Shown: positions 44,209-54,893, counted from the first letter of the stretch. The stretch: DNA of 64,000 bases from Ipomoea triloba (GCF_003576645.1 NC_044930.1:14926076-14990075), one strand, 5' to 3'. The notes: generated by a model not told the origin, from the letters alone. Translations and numbers: made by a program.

Positions 44209-45584
44209 TGATGTTGTGTATTGCGGTGAGGTGAAATATAGGATATGGAAGTGATAAAACGAGAAAAACTCCCCGAGTGTCGTGTCTCTCAAGGAAGGCA
44301 GGTTTGGAGTCGAATGTATGTTGACTTTTAGGAGGTTGAAGGTTAAGAGTTACAAAGAATGACAAGAGCTTGAAAGTTTATGTGTAAGGAAGTTGGAAAG
44401 CTAAAAATAACAAAGGCAAGAATAAGGGAAAAACGGGGATGGGGGCTCTTGGCTAAAATATATGGTCTAGGATTCTATCGGTTGTGCGAGCATATGCCTC
44501 GAATTTAACAAGGGAGCTTTAGGCGCATCACCGAGTGGCGTCACACTCGGACTCCGATATCCTCATTCGGCTGGGGCATTTTGTCAAACACCTTGTCTAC
44601 CACTCCTCTCGGACCTCGTCGTTTTGGACTAAGGGCAGAGATGTAGGTGAGTATGACTCGTGAGAGGCCGCTATCGCGCACACAATCTCTTTCACATAGT
44701 CGCTACTTAGTGTGGCCACACATAGGCACCAAATAACACCAAACATCACCCACACAAGCATACAAATACACGAACATAAAGCTCACAACTTTAAGAAAAA
44801 CATATCATTAAATCAACCATAAAGCTAGTTTTGGGGTCACCAATCCCCTTTCTAATCTACTCTATCATAATAAAGAAACAAAAAGAAGAAATGAGAATCT
44901 AAAAGAAAGCAAGCATTAAAATTAAGACATTGAAGAGAGGAGTTACCGCCCATAAGAATGGATCTTTTACATCTTGTTCTAGAAGTGTCAATCCTCTATT
45001 TTGCTCTTCAATCTAATCTAAAAGGGAAGGAATTTTCCCCCAAGAGGGGAGAAAACCCTAAGAAATCTAATCTAAAACCTAAAATTACCTCCTTAGGTCC
45101 TGGGATAATGAGCTTTATATAGTGGGAGCAAAATAGCGGCAAAATAGACAATTTTCCCGAAGCTGAAATTTAGGTTGTCATAGGGCTCTCGACGCGAGCC
45201 CTAAAGGATTTTAATAGAAATATTACGGCATATTCTCGATGCGTCGAGGCTAGGGCTCGACGCGTCGAGCCTTGAATCTTCATGGCCTAGCAACACGCGT
45301 GGTGGAGGGCGTGGTGAGCTATTGGAAATGATCCACGCCCCTCCACACGCGTGTTGGGCTGCGTGGGAAGTTCATGCTTGTGGCTTCTTCGCTTTTTGCT
45401 CGGTTTTGGCCTTGAATCCTTCTTGTGGCTGTAGAAATAGCTTCAAAACATCTTCCATAATCGTGTTAGAGGTTTTTGATCACATCCGAGTCTTAATGCA
45501 TGAAATCCTTATGAAATGAGTAGCAAACTATGCAATTTTAGCCCGTAAATGACCCTTAAATCGGACTATTCTTGGTGCTTATTA
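44209..45584 (-). mobile_element. 5' LTR of the non-autonomous element
   Basis: 1376 bp, + strand ends TGATGTTGTG and GTGCTTATTA (a decayed CTTATCA). It carries the ACTCCCCGAGTGTCGTGTCT block shared with the LTRs at 59584 and 62832, and GTGAGAGGCCGCTATCGCGC shared with the latter. Confidence 0.85.
45114..45355 (-). promoter_or_regulatory. LTR promoter: TATA box and palindromes
   Basis: The minus strand has CTATATAAAG (45113-45122). Upstream lie the 18-bp palindrome GGCTCGACGCGTCGAGCC (45254-45271) and two ACACGCGTG-type palindromes at 45293 and 45345, 52 bp apart. Confidence 0.6.
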
Positions 45585-45589
45585 GGACC

Positions 45590-46080
45590 ATAAGGTCGGT
45601 AGACCGCTCAGACCGGCGCCCTCGCCGCCGAGATGGGCACCTTGCTCCCATCGGCCTTAATGGGTCATAAGGTTGGCTGACCAAACAGATCGGTCACCTT
45701 ACTCCCGAGATGGGCACCTTGCTCCCATCGGCCTCAAAGGGCCATAAGGTCGGCAGACCATACCGATCGGGCACCTTACTCTCGAGATGGACACCTTTCT
45801 CCCATTGGCTTCAAAGGGCCATAAGGTCGATGGACCAAACAGATCGGGCACCCTACTCCCAAGATGGGCACCTTGCTCCCATCGGCCTTAAAGGGCCATA
45901 TGGTCGGTTGACCAAACAGAACGGGCACCTTACTCCCAAGATGGGCACCTTGCTCCCATCGGCATCAATGGGCCATAAGGTCGGCCGACCAAACAGATCG
46001 GGCACCTTACTCCCGAGATGGGCACCTTGCTCCCATCGGCCTCAAAGGGCCATAGGGTCGGCAGACCATACAGATTAGAG
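45590..46080. repeat. 77-bp tandem array in host Tat element
   Basis: GATGGGCACCTTGCTCCCAT starts at 45632, 45708, 45785, 45862, 45939 and 46016; the period is 76-77 bp with variable CATAAGGTCGGCAGACC segments. It lies between the ends of the antisense ORF and of integrase. The frame read across it (45710-46078) is an array artefact. Confidence 0.93.
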
Positions 46081-46139
46081 GTGGCGATTTCTAGGTAACC
46101 AGAACAAAAGACCTTCATTAAATAACATAGATCATTACA

Positions 46140-46366
46140 TGAGGGGCTTCTTTTGGCCCAAGTACATCACCGATCACCCTAACTACTGATGAAACAAGAC
46201 TAGATGCTCCGAATTCCAAATCCGATCTACCGATTTTCCCGTAGTAGTTTCCAACTTGTAAATTTCGGGTCGGATTATGGCAGAGATGACATACGGTCCC
46301 TCTCAAGTTTGCGCGAACTTTTCCGCTTCAGTTGGTCGGCTCGCTTTTCGCTCACGGAGGACATAA
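46140..46366 (-). pseudogene. Tat integrase C-terminal end
   Basis: The minus strand gives EGPYVISAIIRPEIYKLETT and IWNSEHLVLFHQ, the C-terminal (chromodomain-less) tail of Gypsy integrase, with one stop before EGPY. It is separated from the rest of integrase (ending at 47647) by the CACTA insertion. Confidence 0.7.
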
Positions 46367-46380
46367 CACTACTACACAGA

Positions 46381-46915
46381 CGGCTTTTAACGTCGGCTAA
46401 GTAGACCCTTTAACGTCGGCTACGTTGATCTAGCCAACGTTGTAAGTGTACACATACAACGTCGGCTAAAATTTAGCCGACGTTGTAAGGTACACATACA
46501 ACGTCGGCTATATGTTAACCGACGTTGTAGGTAACTTAAAAACAACTAAAATACCCAACAACGTCGACTATTTACAAATAGCCGACGTTGTAGGTAATTT
46601 AAAAACTACTAAAATACCCTACAACGTCAGCTATTTACAAATAGCCGACGTTGTAGGTAATTTAAAACCAAAAAAATTAACCTACAACGTCGGCTCTTTA
46701 CAAATAGCCGACGTTGTAGGTAATTTAAAAACAAAAAAAATTACCCTACAACGTCGGCTATTTACAAATAGCCGATGTTGTAGGTAATTTAAAACCAAAA
46801 AAAATTAACCTACAACGTCGGCTCTTTACAAATAGCCGACGTTGTAGGTAATTTAAAAACAAAAAAATTACCCTACAACGTCGGCTAGTAAGACTAGCCG
46901 ACGTTTTAGGGTAAT
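46381..46915. repeat. CACTA subterminal hairpin repeats
   Basis: ACAACGTCGGCTA and its inverse TAGCCGACGTTGT alternate at least six times, paired around short TTTACAAA loops and spaced by A-rich TTTAAAAACAAAAAAATTA. Subterminal repeats of this kind are binding sites for TnpA/TnpD-like CACTA transposase proteins. Confidence 0.85.
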
Positions 46916-47079
46916 TTTTTTGTTTTTAAATATTCATTTTATTTTTCTATTTACACCCAAAACCTGCTCAAATATATATAGCAATCACAATCACATTCAA
47001 AACCTGTACAATTTATATTTATAATATCAAAATTAATAAAAACAATAAATCTCACAATTGATAATAATTAATAATACAA

Positions 47080-47283
47080 GTTCATAAAAAATCTATATTA
47101 ATTAATACAAGCCATAATATTATCCCAAACTTTGTACCAAAAGCAATAAAAGCAATACATCACATTACTATTTCACATACTAATGCAATGTATTAATCCA
47201 TTCATCAATGAAGTACTTGGCCCATGTGTCTCTAACTTCAACAATCTCTTGTTGATTGTAGCTCAATGAACCAACTCTCTCCA
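47080..47283. repeat. 204-bp duplicate, copy 1 (left of N)
   Basis: Identical to 47285-47488, separated by a single N at 47284. This is an uncollapsed contig overlap rather than a real duplication. Confidence 0.92.
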
Positions 47284-47284
47284 N

Positions 47285-47488
47285 GTTCATAAAAAATCTA
47301 TATTAATTAATACAAGCCATAATATTATCCCAAACTTTGTACCAAAAGCAATAAAAGCAATACATCACATTACTATTTCACATACTAATGCAATGTATTA
47401 ATCCATTCATCAATGAAGTACTTGGCCCATGTGTCTCTAACTTCAACAATCTCTTGTTGATTGTAGCTCAATGAACCAACTCTCTCCA
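47285..47488. repeat. 204-bp duplicate, copy 2 (right of N)
   Basis: Identical to 47080-47283. Only this copy is in phase with the upstream exon boundary. Confidence 0.92.
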
Positions 47489-47630
47489 CTATCTGTAATA
47501 ATTTTGAAAAGTAATAAATAATAATTAGTAAGCTAATTTAAGCTAGTATTTTTAAAATTTGAATGAGAAATGTATTTTCTTAAATTACTTGCCTTATCCA
47601 TTCCTTCGTATGCTTCTTTGGAAATATCTT
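47395..47630 (-). pseudogene. CACTA transposon gene, last two exons
   Basis: The minus strand reads EAYEGMDK (47593-47616), then a possible GC-AG intron (donor AAG/GCAAGT, acceptor ATTACAG near 47493), then VERVGSLSYNQQEIVEVRD and TWAKYFIDEWINTLH with a stop at 47395-47397. It resembles the C-terminal end of genes carried by plant CACTA elements. The upstream part is missing. The identification rests on position within the CACTA unit. Confidence 0.45.
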
Positions 47631-47646
47631 AAATGTATTTTCTTAA

Positions 47647-48596
47647 ATCCACGACCTGGAAATATCTTGGTCGGACTTTTAGGTCGCGGGTTTGCTTTAT
47701 CTTTTTCTGGTACTCGACTATCCGCCGAGCCGCGACCTCTCTTTTCTCTTCTAAGGCATCCAGCTCAACGATCATCATTCGCTCGTTATCCTCCTCACTG
47801 TAGCCCCGTTCACGCGAGGTCAGGATCCATGCTTCAATCTGTAAATGCGCTTCAGCACCGTAGACTAGCGCGAAGGGGGTCTCCCTGGTAGCCTCCCGGG
47901 GGGTCGTTCGGTATGCCCACAGTACATACGGCAGCTCGTCCGCCCAGCTCCGACCGGCATCAAATAACTTTTTCTTCAGCCCATCTAAGATTGTTCGGTT
48001 CGCATTCTCGACCTGCCCGTTCCCTTGGGGTACGCTACGGATGATCGAATGGACCTCGTGCTGACCGTAGGCAGGAAGTTTTGAAAATATTGACTCTTGA
48101 ACTGCCTCCCATTGTCCGTGATCAAGTGCACGGGGACTCCAAACCGAGCAATGACGTTCCTCCACACCAAGCGCGCGCACTGCTGAGCTGTTATAGTCGC
48201 CAAAGGCTCCGCCTCGATCCATTTTGAGAAGTAATCGATGGCCACTATCACTAACTTCTTCCGAGCTGCCAGCATTGGGAACGGGCCTATGATATCCACC
48301 CCCCAGCGAGCGAATGGGATCGCGGTGCTGATCGGTTGGTAGAAGGTAGCTGGCCGACCTGGGGTCTTAGCAAATTTTTGGCACGGTTCGCATGCTCGGA
48401 CGAGGTTTTCACAATCCAACTGGATAGACGGCCAGTAATATCCCAACAGCATTATTCGGCGGGCCAACGACCTGCCACCCTGGTGGGCCGAGCATAAGCC
48501 TGAGTGTAGCTCCTTCATTACAATGTCGGCCCCGAACGCGCTTAGGCACCTCATCAACGGGCCCCCATAAGATCGCTGGTATACGCAATTGTCCAC
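47647..48596 (-). pseudogene. Tat integrase (zinc site and core)
   Basis: Frame 47985-48596 has the HHCC zinc site (HSGLCSAHQGG to CEPCQKF) and the core with WGVDIIGPFP (first Asp) and LITDNGRQF (second Asp). The last catalytic Glu is in the 47629-48222 frame (NGQVENANRTIL, then LPYVLWAYRTTPREATRETPF), so a frameshift lies near 48100. A TAG separates it from RNase H at about 48600. It ends at VRPRYFQV where the CACTA fragment was inserted. Confidence 0.85.
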
Positions 48597-48599
48597 GAT

Positions 48600-49250
48600 C
48601 TAGAATCTCGGCGCTCGAAGTTTTACCTTCCGCCCTCGATCTTCCTCTTGAGGTAGCCTTCCATCCTGCAAATATTCCTTCAAGTCGGTGATCCACTGAT
48701 CTTGTTCGGCTTCAATCGGCTCAATATCCAACGACTCTATGCATGACACAGTCGCTTCTAAAATGCAGGAAATCTTTGAAATATGCTCGGGAGCCTCATG
48801 AACCAACCGCGACAGCATGTCAGCGTCGGTGTTGTCGGCCCTTGGGATGTGGTTGAGCTGGTAGGCTTCGAACTGTTGTAGCACTGCCAGCACCCGGTCT
48901 CTGTATAGTGTCAGTTTATCCCTTTTGGTGATGAACTCACCCTTGACTTGCCCGACCACGAGAGCGGAATCTATCTGAGCCCGGATGAACTTAGCCCCCA
49001 ACTGTCTTGCATGCTGCAGTCCGGCAATCAAGGCCTCATACTCGGCTTCGTTGTCGGTAGGCGAGAAGCAAAACAAGACGGCGTAATAAACCTTGAAGCC
49101 TTCTGGAGTCGTAATAACTATCCCCGCTCCAGCTCCCTTCTTTCCACTAGACCCGTCCGTGCTCACATCCCACCATTTGGGAGATTGGAGGTCATTCTGG
49201 TCGGATCCTCTATCACAAGCAGTACACTCTACCACAAAGTCAGCTAACAC
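48600..49250 (-). pseudogene. Second RNase H (RVT_3) of Tat pol
   Basis: WWDVSTDGSSGKKGAGAGIV (first Asp), SPTDNEAEYEALIAGLQHA (Glu), AQIDSALVVGQV (Asp) and RADNTDADMLSRL (final Asp) form a complete RVT_3 fold of about 130 residues, followed by a linker with EAEQDQWITDLKEYL before integrase. A second RNase H between the Gypsy RNase H and integrase is diagnostic of the Tat lineage. The frame is intact over 216 codons, though it opens and closes on stops within pol. Confidence 0.85.
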
Positions 49251-49259
49251 CTAGGCTTT

Positions 49260-49966
49260 TATGGTCGGTCAGGGCTTGTACTCCAAAGCAAACTGTGTCA
49301 ACATCATCGCCCATTTGACTAGTCGGCCTGACGAGGTTGAGGTCCTTAATATTGCTCCGATCGGCTGATCTGTCAATACACGGATATTCCGGCCTTGGAA
49401 ATAAGGGGTCAATCATTTTGCCGCAACGACCAATGCGTACACCACCTTTTCAAGCCGAATATATCGGAATTCAAGCCCTTGCAAGGCGTGGTTCACGTAA
49501 TAAATCGGCCTTTGACTCCCTCATTGTCAATTCGACAGAGGACCGCGTTGACGGTCTGATCTAACACGGCGAGATACACTTCTAAATCTTCTCCCGGCTC
49601 GGGCTTTGACAAGACGATCGGGGACGCTAGGTATGCTTTCAAATCTTCGAATGCTGCCTGACTGTCTTCGTCCCAAGTGAAACCGTTGGATTTCTTTAAG
49701 ATTTTGAAAAAGGGATGAGCTCGGTCCGCCAACTTGGAAAGAAATCGACTGAGCGCCGCCAGTCGACCTGTAAGCTGCTAAACTTCCCTTATGTTTGTTG
49801 GCGGCTGCATATCTAAAATAGCCTGGATTTTGGCCGGGTTCGGCTCTATCCCCCGCTTGGTCATCATGTAACCTAAGAACTTTCCAGTTTGCACAGCAAA
49901 GGTGCATTTCTTCGGGTTTAACCTCAGTCGGTGGCTACGCATGATCTCAAAACACGCGCAGAGATG
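49260..49966 (-). pseudogene. Tat RT end and first RNase H
   Basis: Frames at 49527-49907 and 49493-49732 carry the RT C-terminus (CANWKVLRLHDDQ in a shifted frame) and the connection/RNase H (FTWDEDSQAAFEDLKAYLAS; VYLAVLDQTVNAVL). Stops and frameshifts are numerous, including a TAG near 49780. The upstream part of RT is at 60885-61322 on the other side of the Athila-type insertion. Confidence 0.8.
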
Positions 49967-50390
49967 GTCGGTGAAGGAGCAGTATTGTGTGGGGGTTGAT
50001 TCGTCAAAAGATATTTGTGTTAAAACGGAAAGTCTGTGACTCCCCGATCGTCGGTCTCGAAGGAGGGACGTCGAGGTGTGTCAAACGTTCGGGAGTTTAC
50101 TTGATTGGATTATGCATAGGACTCGAGTGTGGTGAAGGGTGATTTGTGAGTGAGAGTAGTTCATTGATTGGTTTGAGTGCAAGAGAGTAGTAAAGTAAAA
50201 GTGATTTGTGAATATGTAAAAGGGGTAGGGATTGAATAGTGTTCATGAATATTGTATAGTGGAGTGTCTAAGGTCAAGGATTAGGATTGCTAGGATATTG
50301 TCTATTCAAGAGTGTGTTTTCTTAGTCCTTTTCCACCTTGTGTACTAAGGCTTCTTTGACTTAGGAGTGCCTTCAAGCATCCAAAATTCT

Positions 50391-50516
50391 AAGATGAATT
50401 TTATCAAACACTTAAGCTACACACTATCTTCTAAGATGAATTTTATCAAACACTTAAGCTACACACTATCCTCTAAGATGAATTTTATCAAACACTTAAG
50501 CTACACACTATCCTAC
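50391..50516. repeat. 42-bp unit, three copies, in 3' LTR
   Basis: AAGATGAATTTTATCAAACA starts at 50391, 50433 and 50475. The 5' LTR has a single copy at 60003. Confidence 0.96.
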
Positions 50517-51012
50517 TATTCTTAAGAAGTCCATAGGAACTTTGATTGTGTCAAGCTTCAAATCCTAAGTCTAATCAAAGATACGAAAGAGTCAAGAGCT
50601 CAATCTCTCATCTAGATTGGCCAAATCCAAACAAGATCTCATCAAAACAACAATCAAGAGACAAGAATAGATAATCCATCAACACAAATTCATAGATCCA
50701 AGATATAGAAATAAGATCATCACACAAACAATATTCAATCACACAATCCAAATCCCTAGACTAAATTAGCTACTCATAATATGAAATGCAAGCAAAAGCT
50801 AATTTAATCCAAGAATAAGATAGCTAAAATTATAGAAATGAAATAGAGATCACCTAGAGAGAAGAAGATCTTCAATCCAAGCTTGTTGTCTTCTACAATG
50901 GAGATTGTTCTAATCTAAAAACTAAGAAAAATGGAGAAAGTTCTCCAAAGGAAAAACTAAGAAAAGGGAAAACTAAAATTCTGGAATCCTCCCCTGAAAA
51001 TTCATCAAAGGG

Positions 51013-51129
51013 GTTTAAATAGTCTCTGAAATGACAACCCTAGCTGAAATTCGCGCATCACCGTCCCCACACGTGTGAGCGTGCGTGGGAAGCTTCTGGA
51101 AAGTTTTCACGCCTGCTCACACGCGTGTG
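51013..51129 (-). promoter_or_regulatory. LTR promoter with paired palindromes
   Basis: A TATA-like TATTTAAA (51013-51020) with CACACGTGTG (51068-51077) and CACACGCGTGTG (51118-51129) upstream on the minus strand, 50 bp apart. The same set is in the 5' LTR (60519-60526, 60585-60594, 60635-60646). Confidence 0.65.
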
Positions 51130-51367
51130 GCCTTCCAGTTTGGTCCTCCGGGGCTCCGCTCTTGCCTGGTTTGCTCTTTAAGCTCAACTTTTGGTCCTAT
51201 TTGCTCCCGGGGCTCCTGTTTTACTTCTTTTAAGCTAAAAGTAGCTTCCGTGCATCAATTAGTGATTTTCAAGCATTTACGCACATAATTTACCAAGTAA
51301 GGATGATATAGACGCGATAGAACACCCTAAAATGTGCGTGAAATAAGGGTATCTCAGAGTCTTATCA

Positions 51368-52600
51368 AATTTTCCACACTTTGTTTCTTGCTTGTCCTCA
51401 AGCAAGACATTTTACTCTCTAAGCATATAAGTCTCCGAGATACTCTCTCATGCAAAACAAAGCTTTTGGCAAGTTAAAATAATGAGTGTCTAAGACTGTT
51501 GAAACGGGGGAAATCATTTGTGTTATCTACAAAGGATTTTGGTCAGATGTCAGCAACTCAAGAAATATTTTCGGGAAATAAAAATCTTTCGTAGATAAAA
51601 CAAATAAAACAAGGGATCACACTTCTCGCACCATACGCAAGCATGCATTTCCAAAGTTTTGGTTCACCTTCTATTCAAATAGGGCCTCTAGCCGATTCCA
51701 CTAGTGGGAACGATGTGCACTAACTAATCAACTTTCCATCCTTATACGCCAAAGCCCAACGTAAATGTAAATGAGGGTAGGGGCATGGACCACTCACCGC
51801 TTTTGGCTTAGCGCGGTCCCTCTTTCTTCTCACTTCCTAGGATAACGTCATCGAGCCACCCGACTTCACATGGAGCTCCATGCTTTTTCGAAGGTCAGTG
51901 CAATGGGTTACTCGAATCCTAGCGAAGCGGCTCACCTCAGCTCTATTTTCTCAATTCTTGGGATCTTTTTATGTGAACAACCGACTCCAGATAAAGCTTT
52001 TTGCTTACCGAAGACTATGGTTTGGACACAACCCAACGAATTGGCTTCCCTCAATTTTTAAACTCTTTGGTGATTGGCCTTTTGCCTTTTCGACTTCTCC
52101 TCGTGTCAACCCCTCATGCCTTTTTCTATTTATGATTCAAGGGTTTTGTTTTCTCATTAAGCTCACCATTAGGCTCACCTTTTGCCCCATGCCCTACCAA
52201 GGTTAGTTCAATTTCGGGCCTCGCTAGTTTTATCTTTCTAAAATTAAAGAGTGCACACTCCCACTTCGAGAGATCCTTGACTAAGGTCCTACGTAAATAA
52301 GAGGTGAACATCATGCAAGCAGGCAAGAATATAAACTTATTTAGCTCTAAACACTCTCATGGGTGCAAATGCAGTAGAATTATTCGAATAGAAATGCAGA
52401 AAGTAAAGCAGTTGGAAATTTAATAACATAAAGCAATAAAGATAAGTAAAACAAAGTAAAGAAATAAAGGAAATAAAAGTCGGAACCCAGCGCATAGGGA
52501 TCCTAATGTTCAAATGGGGCTAGCAACCATAGTAACCAAAGTCACGGAACTCAGAATCAAGTGTCAATAGGTCAGGACCGAGAAAAATTGAAGGAAGACA
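51368..52600 (-). other. Athila 3' noncoding tract
   Basis: It lies between ORF1 and the 3' LTR and contains the modules shared with 41119-41990 (GGGCCTCTAGCCGATTCC at 51683; CGACTTCACATGGAGCTCC at 51859). The minus strand AAAGTGTGGAAAATT just before the LTR may serve as PPT. Confidence 0.6.
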
Positions 52601-53836
52601 TCACTCATCACCGAAGGGATGGAATTGCCTGTCGAATCTAGCTTCAAGAGCGGCAATTCTCCTATCATTATCCTCTACCGCCTGTCTCATGCGGTTGAGG
52701 TCCTTGGTGTGGACATCCTGCCTCGCGGAGATGGATGTGAAACGGCCTTCTTGCCAAGTATGCTCTTCACGCCAATAGTTCATTTGTTCCTCGTGGAGCT
52801 GTCTATGAAAATTCTGTGTCGTGGCCCAATCCATTGGAATAGGGCCTTGCTCCTGTGCAGCATCCTGCTCCTCATTCTCATCCTCGTCCTCATCATCATC
52901 ATCAGAAGCCTCTAGATCAGGTGCATCATCACCTCCAAGCTTTAGTTCTGCGGCAAAGAACTCACCCACGGAAAAAGAGATTGTACAACCATCGGATCTC
53001 TCCCCCATCAACCGGTTCAGTAGGCCCAACCCAATGCACAGTTTAGTAACGAAAGGTCCAATAAACACAGTCTGAACCATAGGCTTTTGCTGGGTCTGGA
53101 CCCACTTTTTAGCTTGAACGCCCATGTTGATGCGAACATCATTCTCCATGCACCACATGTAGAATAGATCCTGCCTGTAAACCTTTTTGCGATTTGTGGT
53201 TCTGCCTGAGAGATTTATAGCAAAGGCTAATCTGATAGCCTTCAAAGCATTCCGGGTGATGAGTTTTGTCTTCAAGTTTGAAGAGTTGTATGGGGCATTG
53301 TTTGTGATGCTCCTCCAATATCGTCTAGCAACTTCGTCAGTATCAAAATCTTACTTGAAATCTCTGAAATATGGCATGGACACGCTCACTGCATCATGAA
53401 AACCGAGTGCAACACCCAAAGTGTTGACAAACATACAGTAGTGGTTGCCGAAAAGAGTGAATGAAATAGACTCCCTTGCATTGTTGACTTCCCTTCTAAT
53501 TTCCAAGGTCGCCAAGAATTCATAGCTGACAGGCGCATAGGTGGGTCCCCTCCACTCAAACAGATAGCGGAGTTGTGGGTGCCTAAGAAGCCTATTCACT
53601 TCGTCCAAACAACCAAATTCTCTTAAAACATTATCTTCAAAGTGACGGCCAACAGAAAGCTGCTTCCCTTTATAGTTATCTACTGTCGCGAGTTGAATGG
53701 GTGTCAAGTGTCGTAATGACCTTGACCCCGGCTCTTGTATAGCCTGTTGAGCTGTAGCTTGTTGCCGTGTCCTTGATCGACTCGATTCTCCTATATCATG
53801 TTTTGATTTCTTCGCAATTCCTTTCGAGCGTCCCAT
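52601..53836 (-). pseudogene. ATHILA ORF1-like protein (PF03078 type)
   Basis: The start MGRSKGIAKKSKHDIGE (53836) sits one base after a splice acceptor. It continues LTPIQLATVDNYKGKQLSV, HPQLRYLFEWRGPTYAPVSY and ISFTLFGNHYCMFVNTLG, then after one TAA (53351-53353) in the same frame YRQDLFYMWCMENDVRINMG, FIGPFVTKLCIGLGLLNRL, an acidic block (SDDDDEDEDENEEQD) and a C-terminal coiled coil (RMRQAVEDNDRRIAALEARF). This matches the ORF found between pol and the 3' LTR in Athila elements, sometimes called env-like. One nonsense codon is the only break in 411 codons. No signal peptide or transmembrane segment is visible, so a true envelope role is doubtful. Confidence 0.75.
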
Positions 53837-53837
53837 C

Positions 53838-54603
53838 CTACAAATTATAGAAATTATCATTCATGGTAATTGGCTTTAAACAAGTCACCATCATACTTGT
53901 GTAAAATTCCTTGTCAAGATAATGGATTTCAAACATATAGGGCTAAGAATTTTTGAAAATATAATGGATTTCAAACATATAGGGCTAAGAATTTTTGAAA
54001 ATTTCGCCATAGTTTCCCCTATATTGCTAAGAATTTTTGAAAATTTCGCCATAGTTTCCCCTATATTTTGGACAATTCTATCATAAGAATATCAACAATA
54101 TCATTCCATTATCACACACATGAATAAATTCATCATAAGATATATCAATTTGATAGTCAAATAAGAAGTCAACTACAAAAGTCAAGAATTTCAAAGAGTC
54201 AACTTCATCTTCTTCCCCAAATTCAAAATTAGGGTTTGAAATTGAAAATTCAATTTGAGCAATGTAGCATGTGAAAAGTCAAATTAATGATATATAATAG
54301 TTCTATAACAAGTTTATTCATCAATTCAAGCATCAATTTCATAATTTCAACAAGAAATCTAACAAACCCATTTGTTCATCAATGGTGTTCACACTTGAAG
54401 TTCAAAAATATATAACAATCCATCAATGTAACCATCAATAATGAAAGAAAACATCAAAGGATAGTTCTATGAAGCATTATAACCAATTTAAACATTCAAA
54501 ATCATTCAAAATCATGCAAGGCAATGTAGAATAAATTTCACATTCAAGCTCTTCCAAACTCATGAATATTCAAGGATAAAGAGTTAAAAAGATGAAAAAT
54601 TAC
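53838..54603 (-). other. Predicted intron upstream of ATHILA ORF1
   Basis: On the minus strand the donor CATCAAG/GTAATT is at 54603 and the acceptor AATTTGTAG/G at 53838, immediately before the ORF1 ATG. The 766-bp interval is AT-rich and coding-free. Prediction from consensus only. Confidence 0.5.
53921..54068. repeat. Two adjacent 42-bp tandem duplications
   Basis: AATGGATTTCAAACATATAG starts at 53921 and 53963. An overlapping second unit, GCTAAGAATTTTTGAAAATT, starts at 53984 and 54026. Both steps are exactly 42 bp and the copies are perfect. Confidence 0.95.
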
Positions 54604-54746
54604 CTTGATGTTGACGTTTTGATCTTCTTTGAAGGTAAAAAGTAAGAAATATGTTCAAACCTTATGTTTGGTTCTTCCTTGCGTGGAGAAGAGAAGAGAA
54701 AAATGGTGTTTTGGGGCAAAATGGCGTGGAGTGGCCGAACAAGGGT

Positions 54747-54893
54747 TTTAAACCCGTAGGGGGCTTCCACGCCGGTCACACTCGTGTGACCGTGCGTGGG
54801 AGCTCTCTGTCTCGCTCCCACGCATGGCAAACACGCGTGTGAGCGTGCGTGGGAAGCTACTGCCTCGTTCCCACGCACGGCTACACACGTGTG
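54747..54893 (-). promoter_or_regulatory. Internal promoter-like module before ATHILA ORF1
   Basis: TTTTAAAC (54747-54754) with CACACTCGTGTG (54777-54788), ACACGCGTGTG (54831-54841) and CACACGTGTG (54884-54893) upstream on the minus strand, 53-54 bp apart, repeat the arrangement of the LTR promoters. It lies 140 bp upstream of the predicted splice donor. Confidence 0.5.

Larger units (their letters stand above)
40292..45584 (-). mobile_element. Non-autonomous Athila-like LTR element
   Basis: The 5' LTR is 44209-45584, the PBS 44188-44205, one internal ORF 42963-43952, an internal noncoding tract and a truncated 3' LTR 40292-41118. The flanks AGACC (40287-40291) and GGACC (45585-45589) form a one-mismatch target duplication. 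No protease, RT or integrase is present. LTR and noncoding modules resemble the Athila-type element at 49972-60884, whose relatives may have supplied enzymes. Confidence 0.8.
46367..47643 (-). mobile_element. CACTA transposon fragment in integrase
   Basis: The left end CACTACTACACAGACGGC is a CACTA terminus, preceded by TAA (46364-46366); TAA also stands at 47644-47646 on the other side, matching a 3-bp target duplication. Subterminal hairpin repeats follow, then transposon gene exons on the minus strand. The expected right terminus TGTAGTAGTG is not present, so the right end is truncated or misassembled. 204 bp of its length is an assembly duplication. Confidence 0.75.
49972..51367 (-). mobile_element. 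3' LTR of Athila-type element
   Basis: 1396 bp, against 1301 bp for the 5' LTR; most of the difference is two extra copies of a 42-bp unit (50391-50516). Otherwise the two are nearly identical, indicating a young insertion. TATTTAAA on the minus strand at 51013-51020 is the likely TATA box. Confidence 0.92.

Noticed and set aside
45632..46078. Possible CRISPR-like array (77-bp spacing)
   Set aside because: Units are continuous, with no distinct repeat/spacer alternation, and the context is a plant retrotransposon.
52601..53836. ATHILA ORF1 as a true envelope glycoprotein
   Set aside because: No signal peptide, transmembrane segment or cleavage motif is visible; the acidic block and C-terminal coiled coil suggest an intracellular protein.
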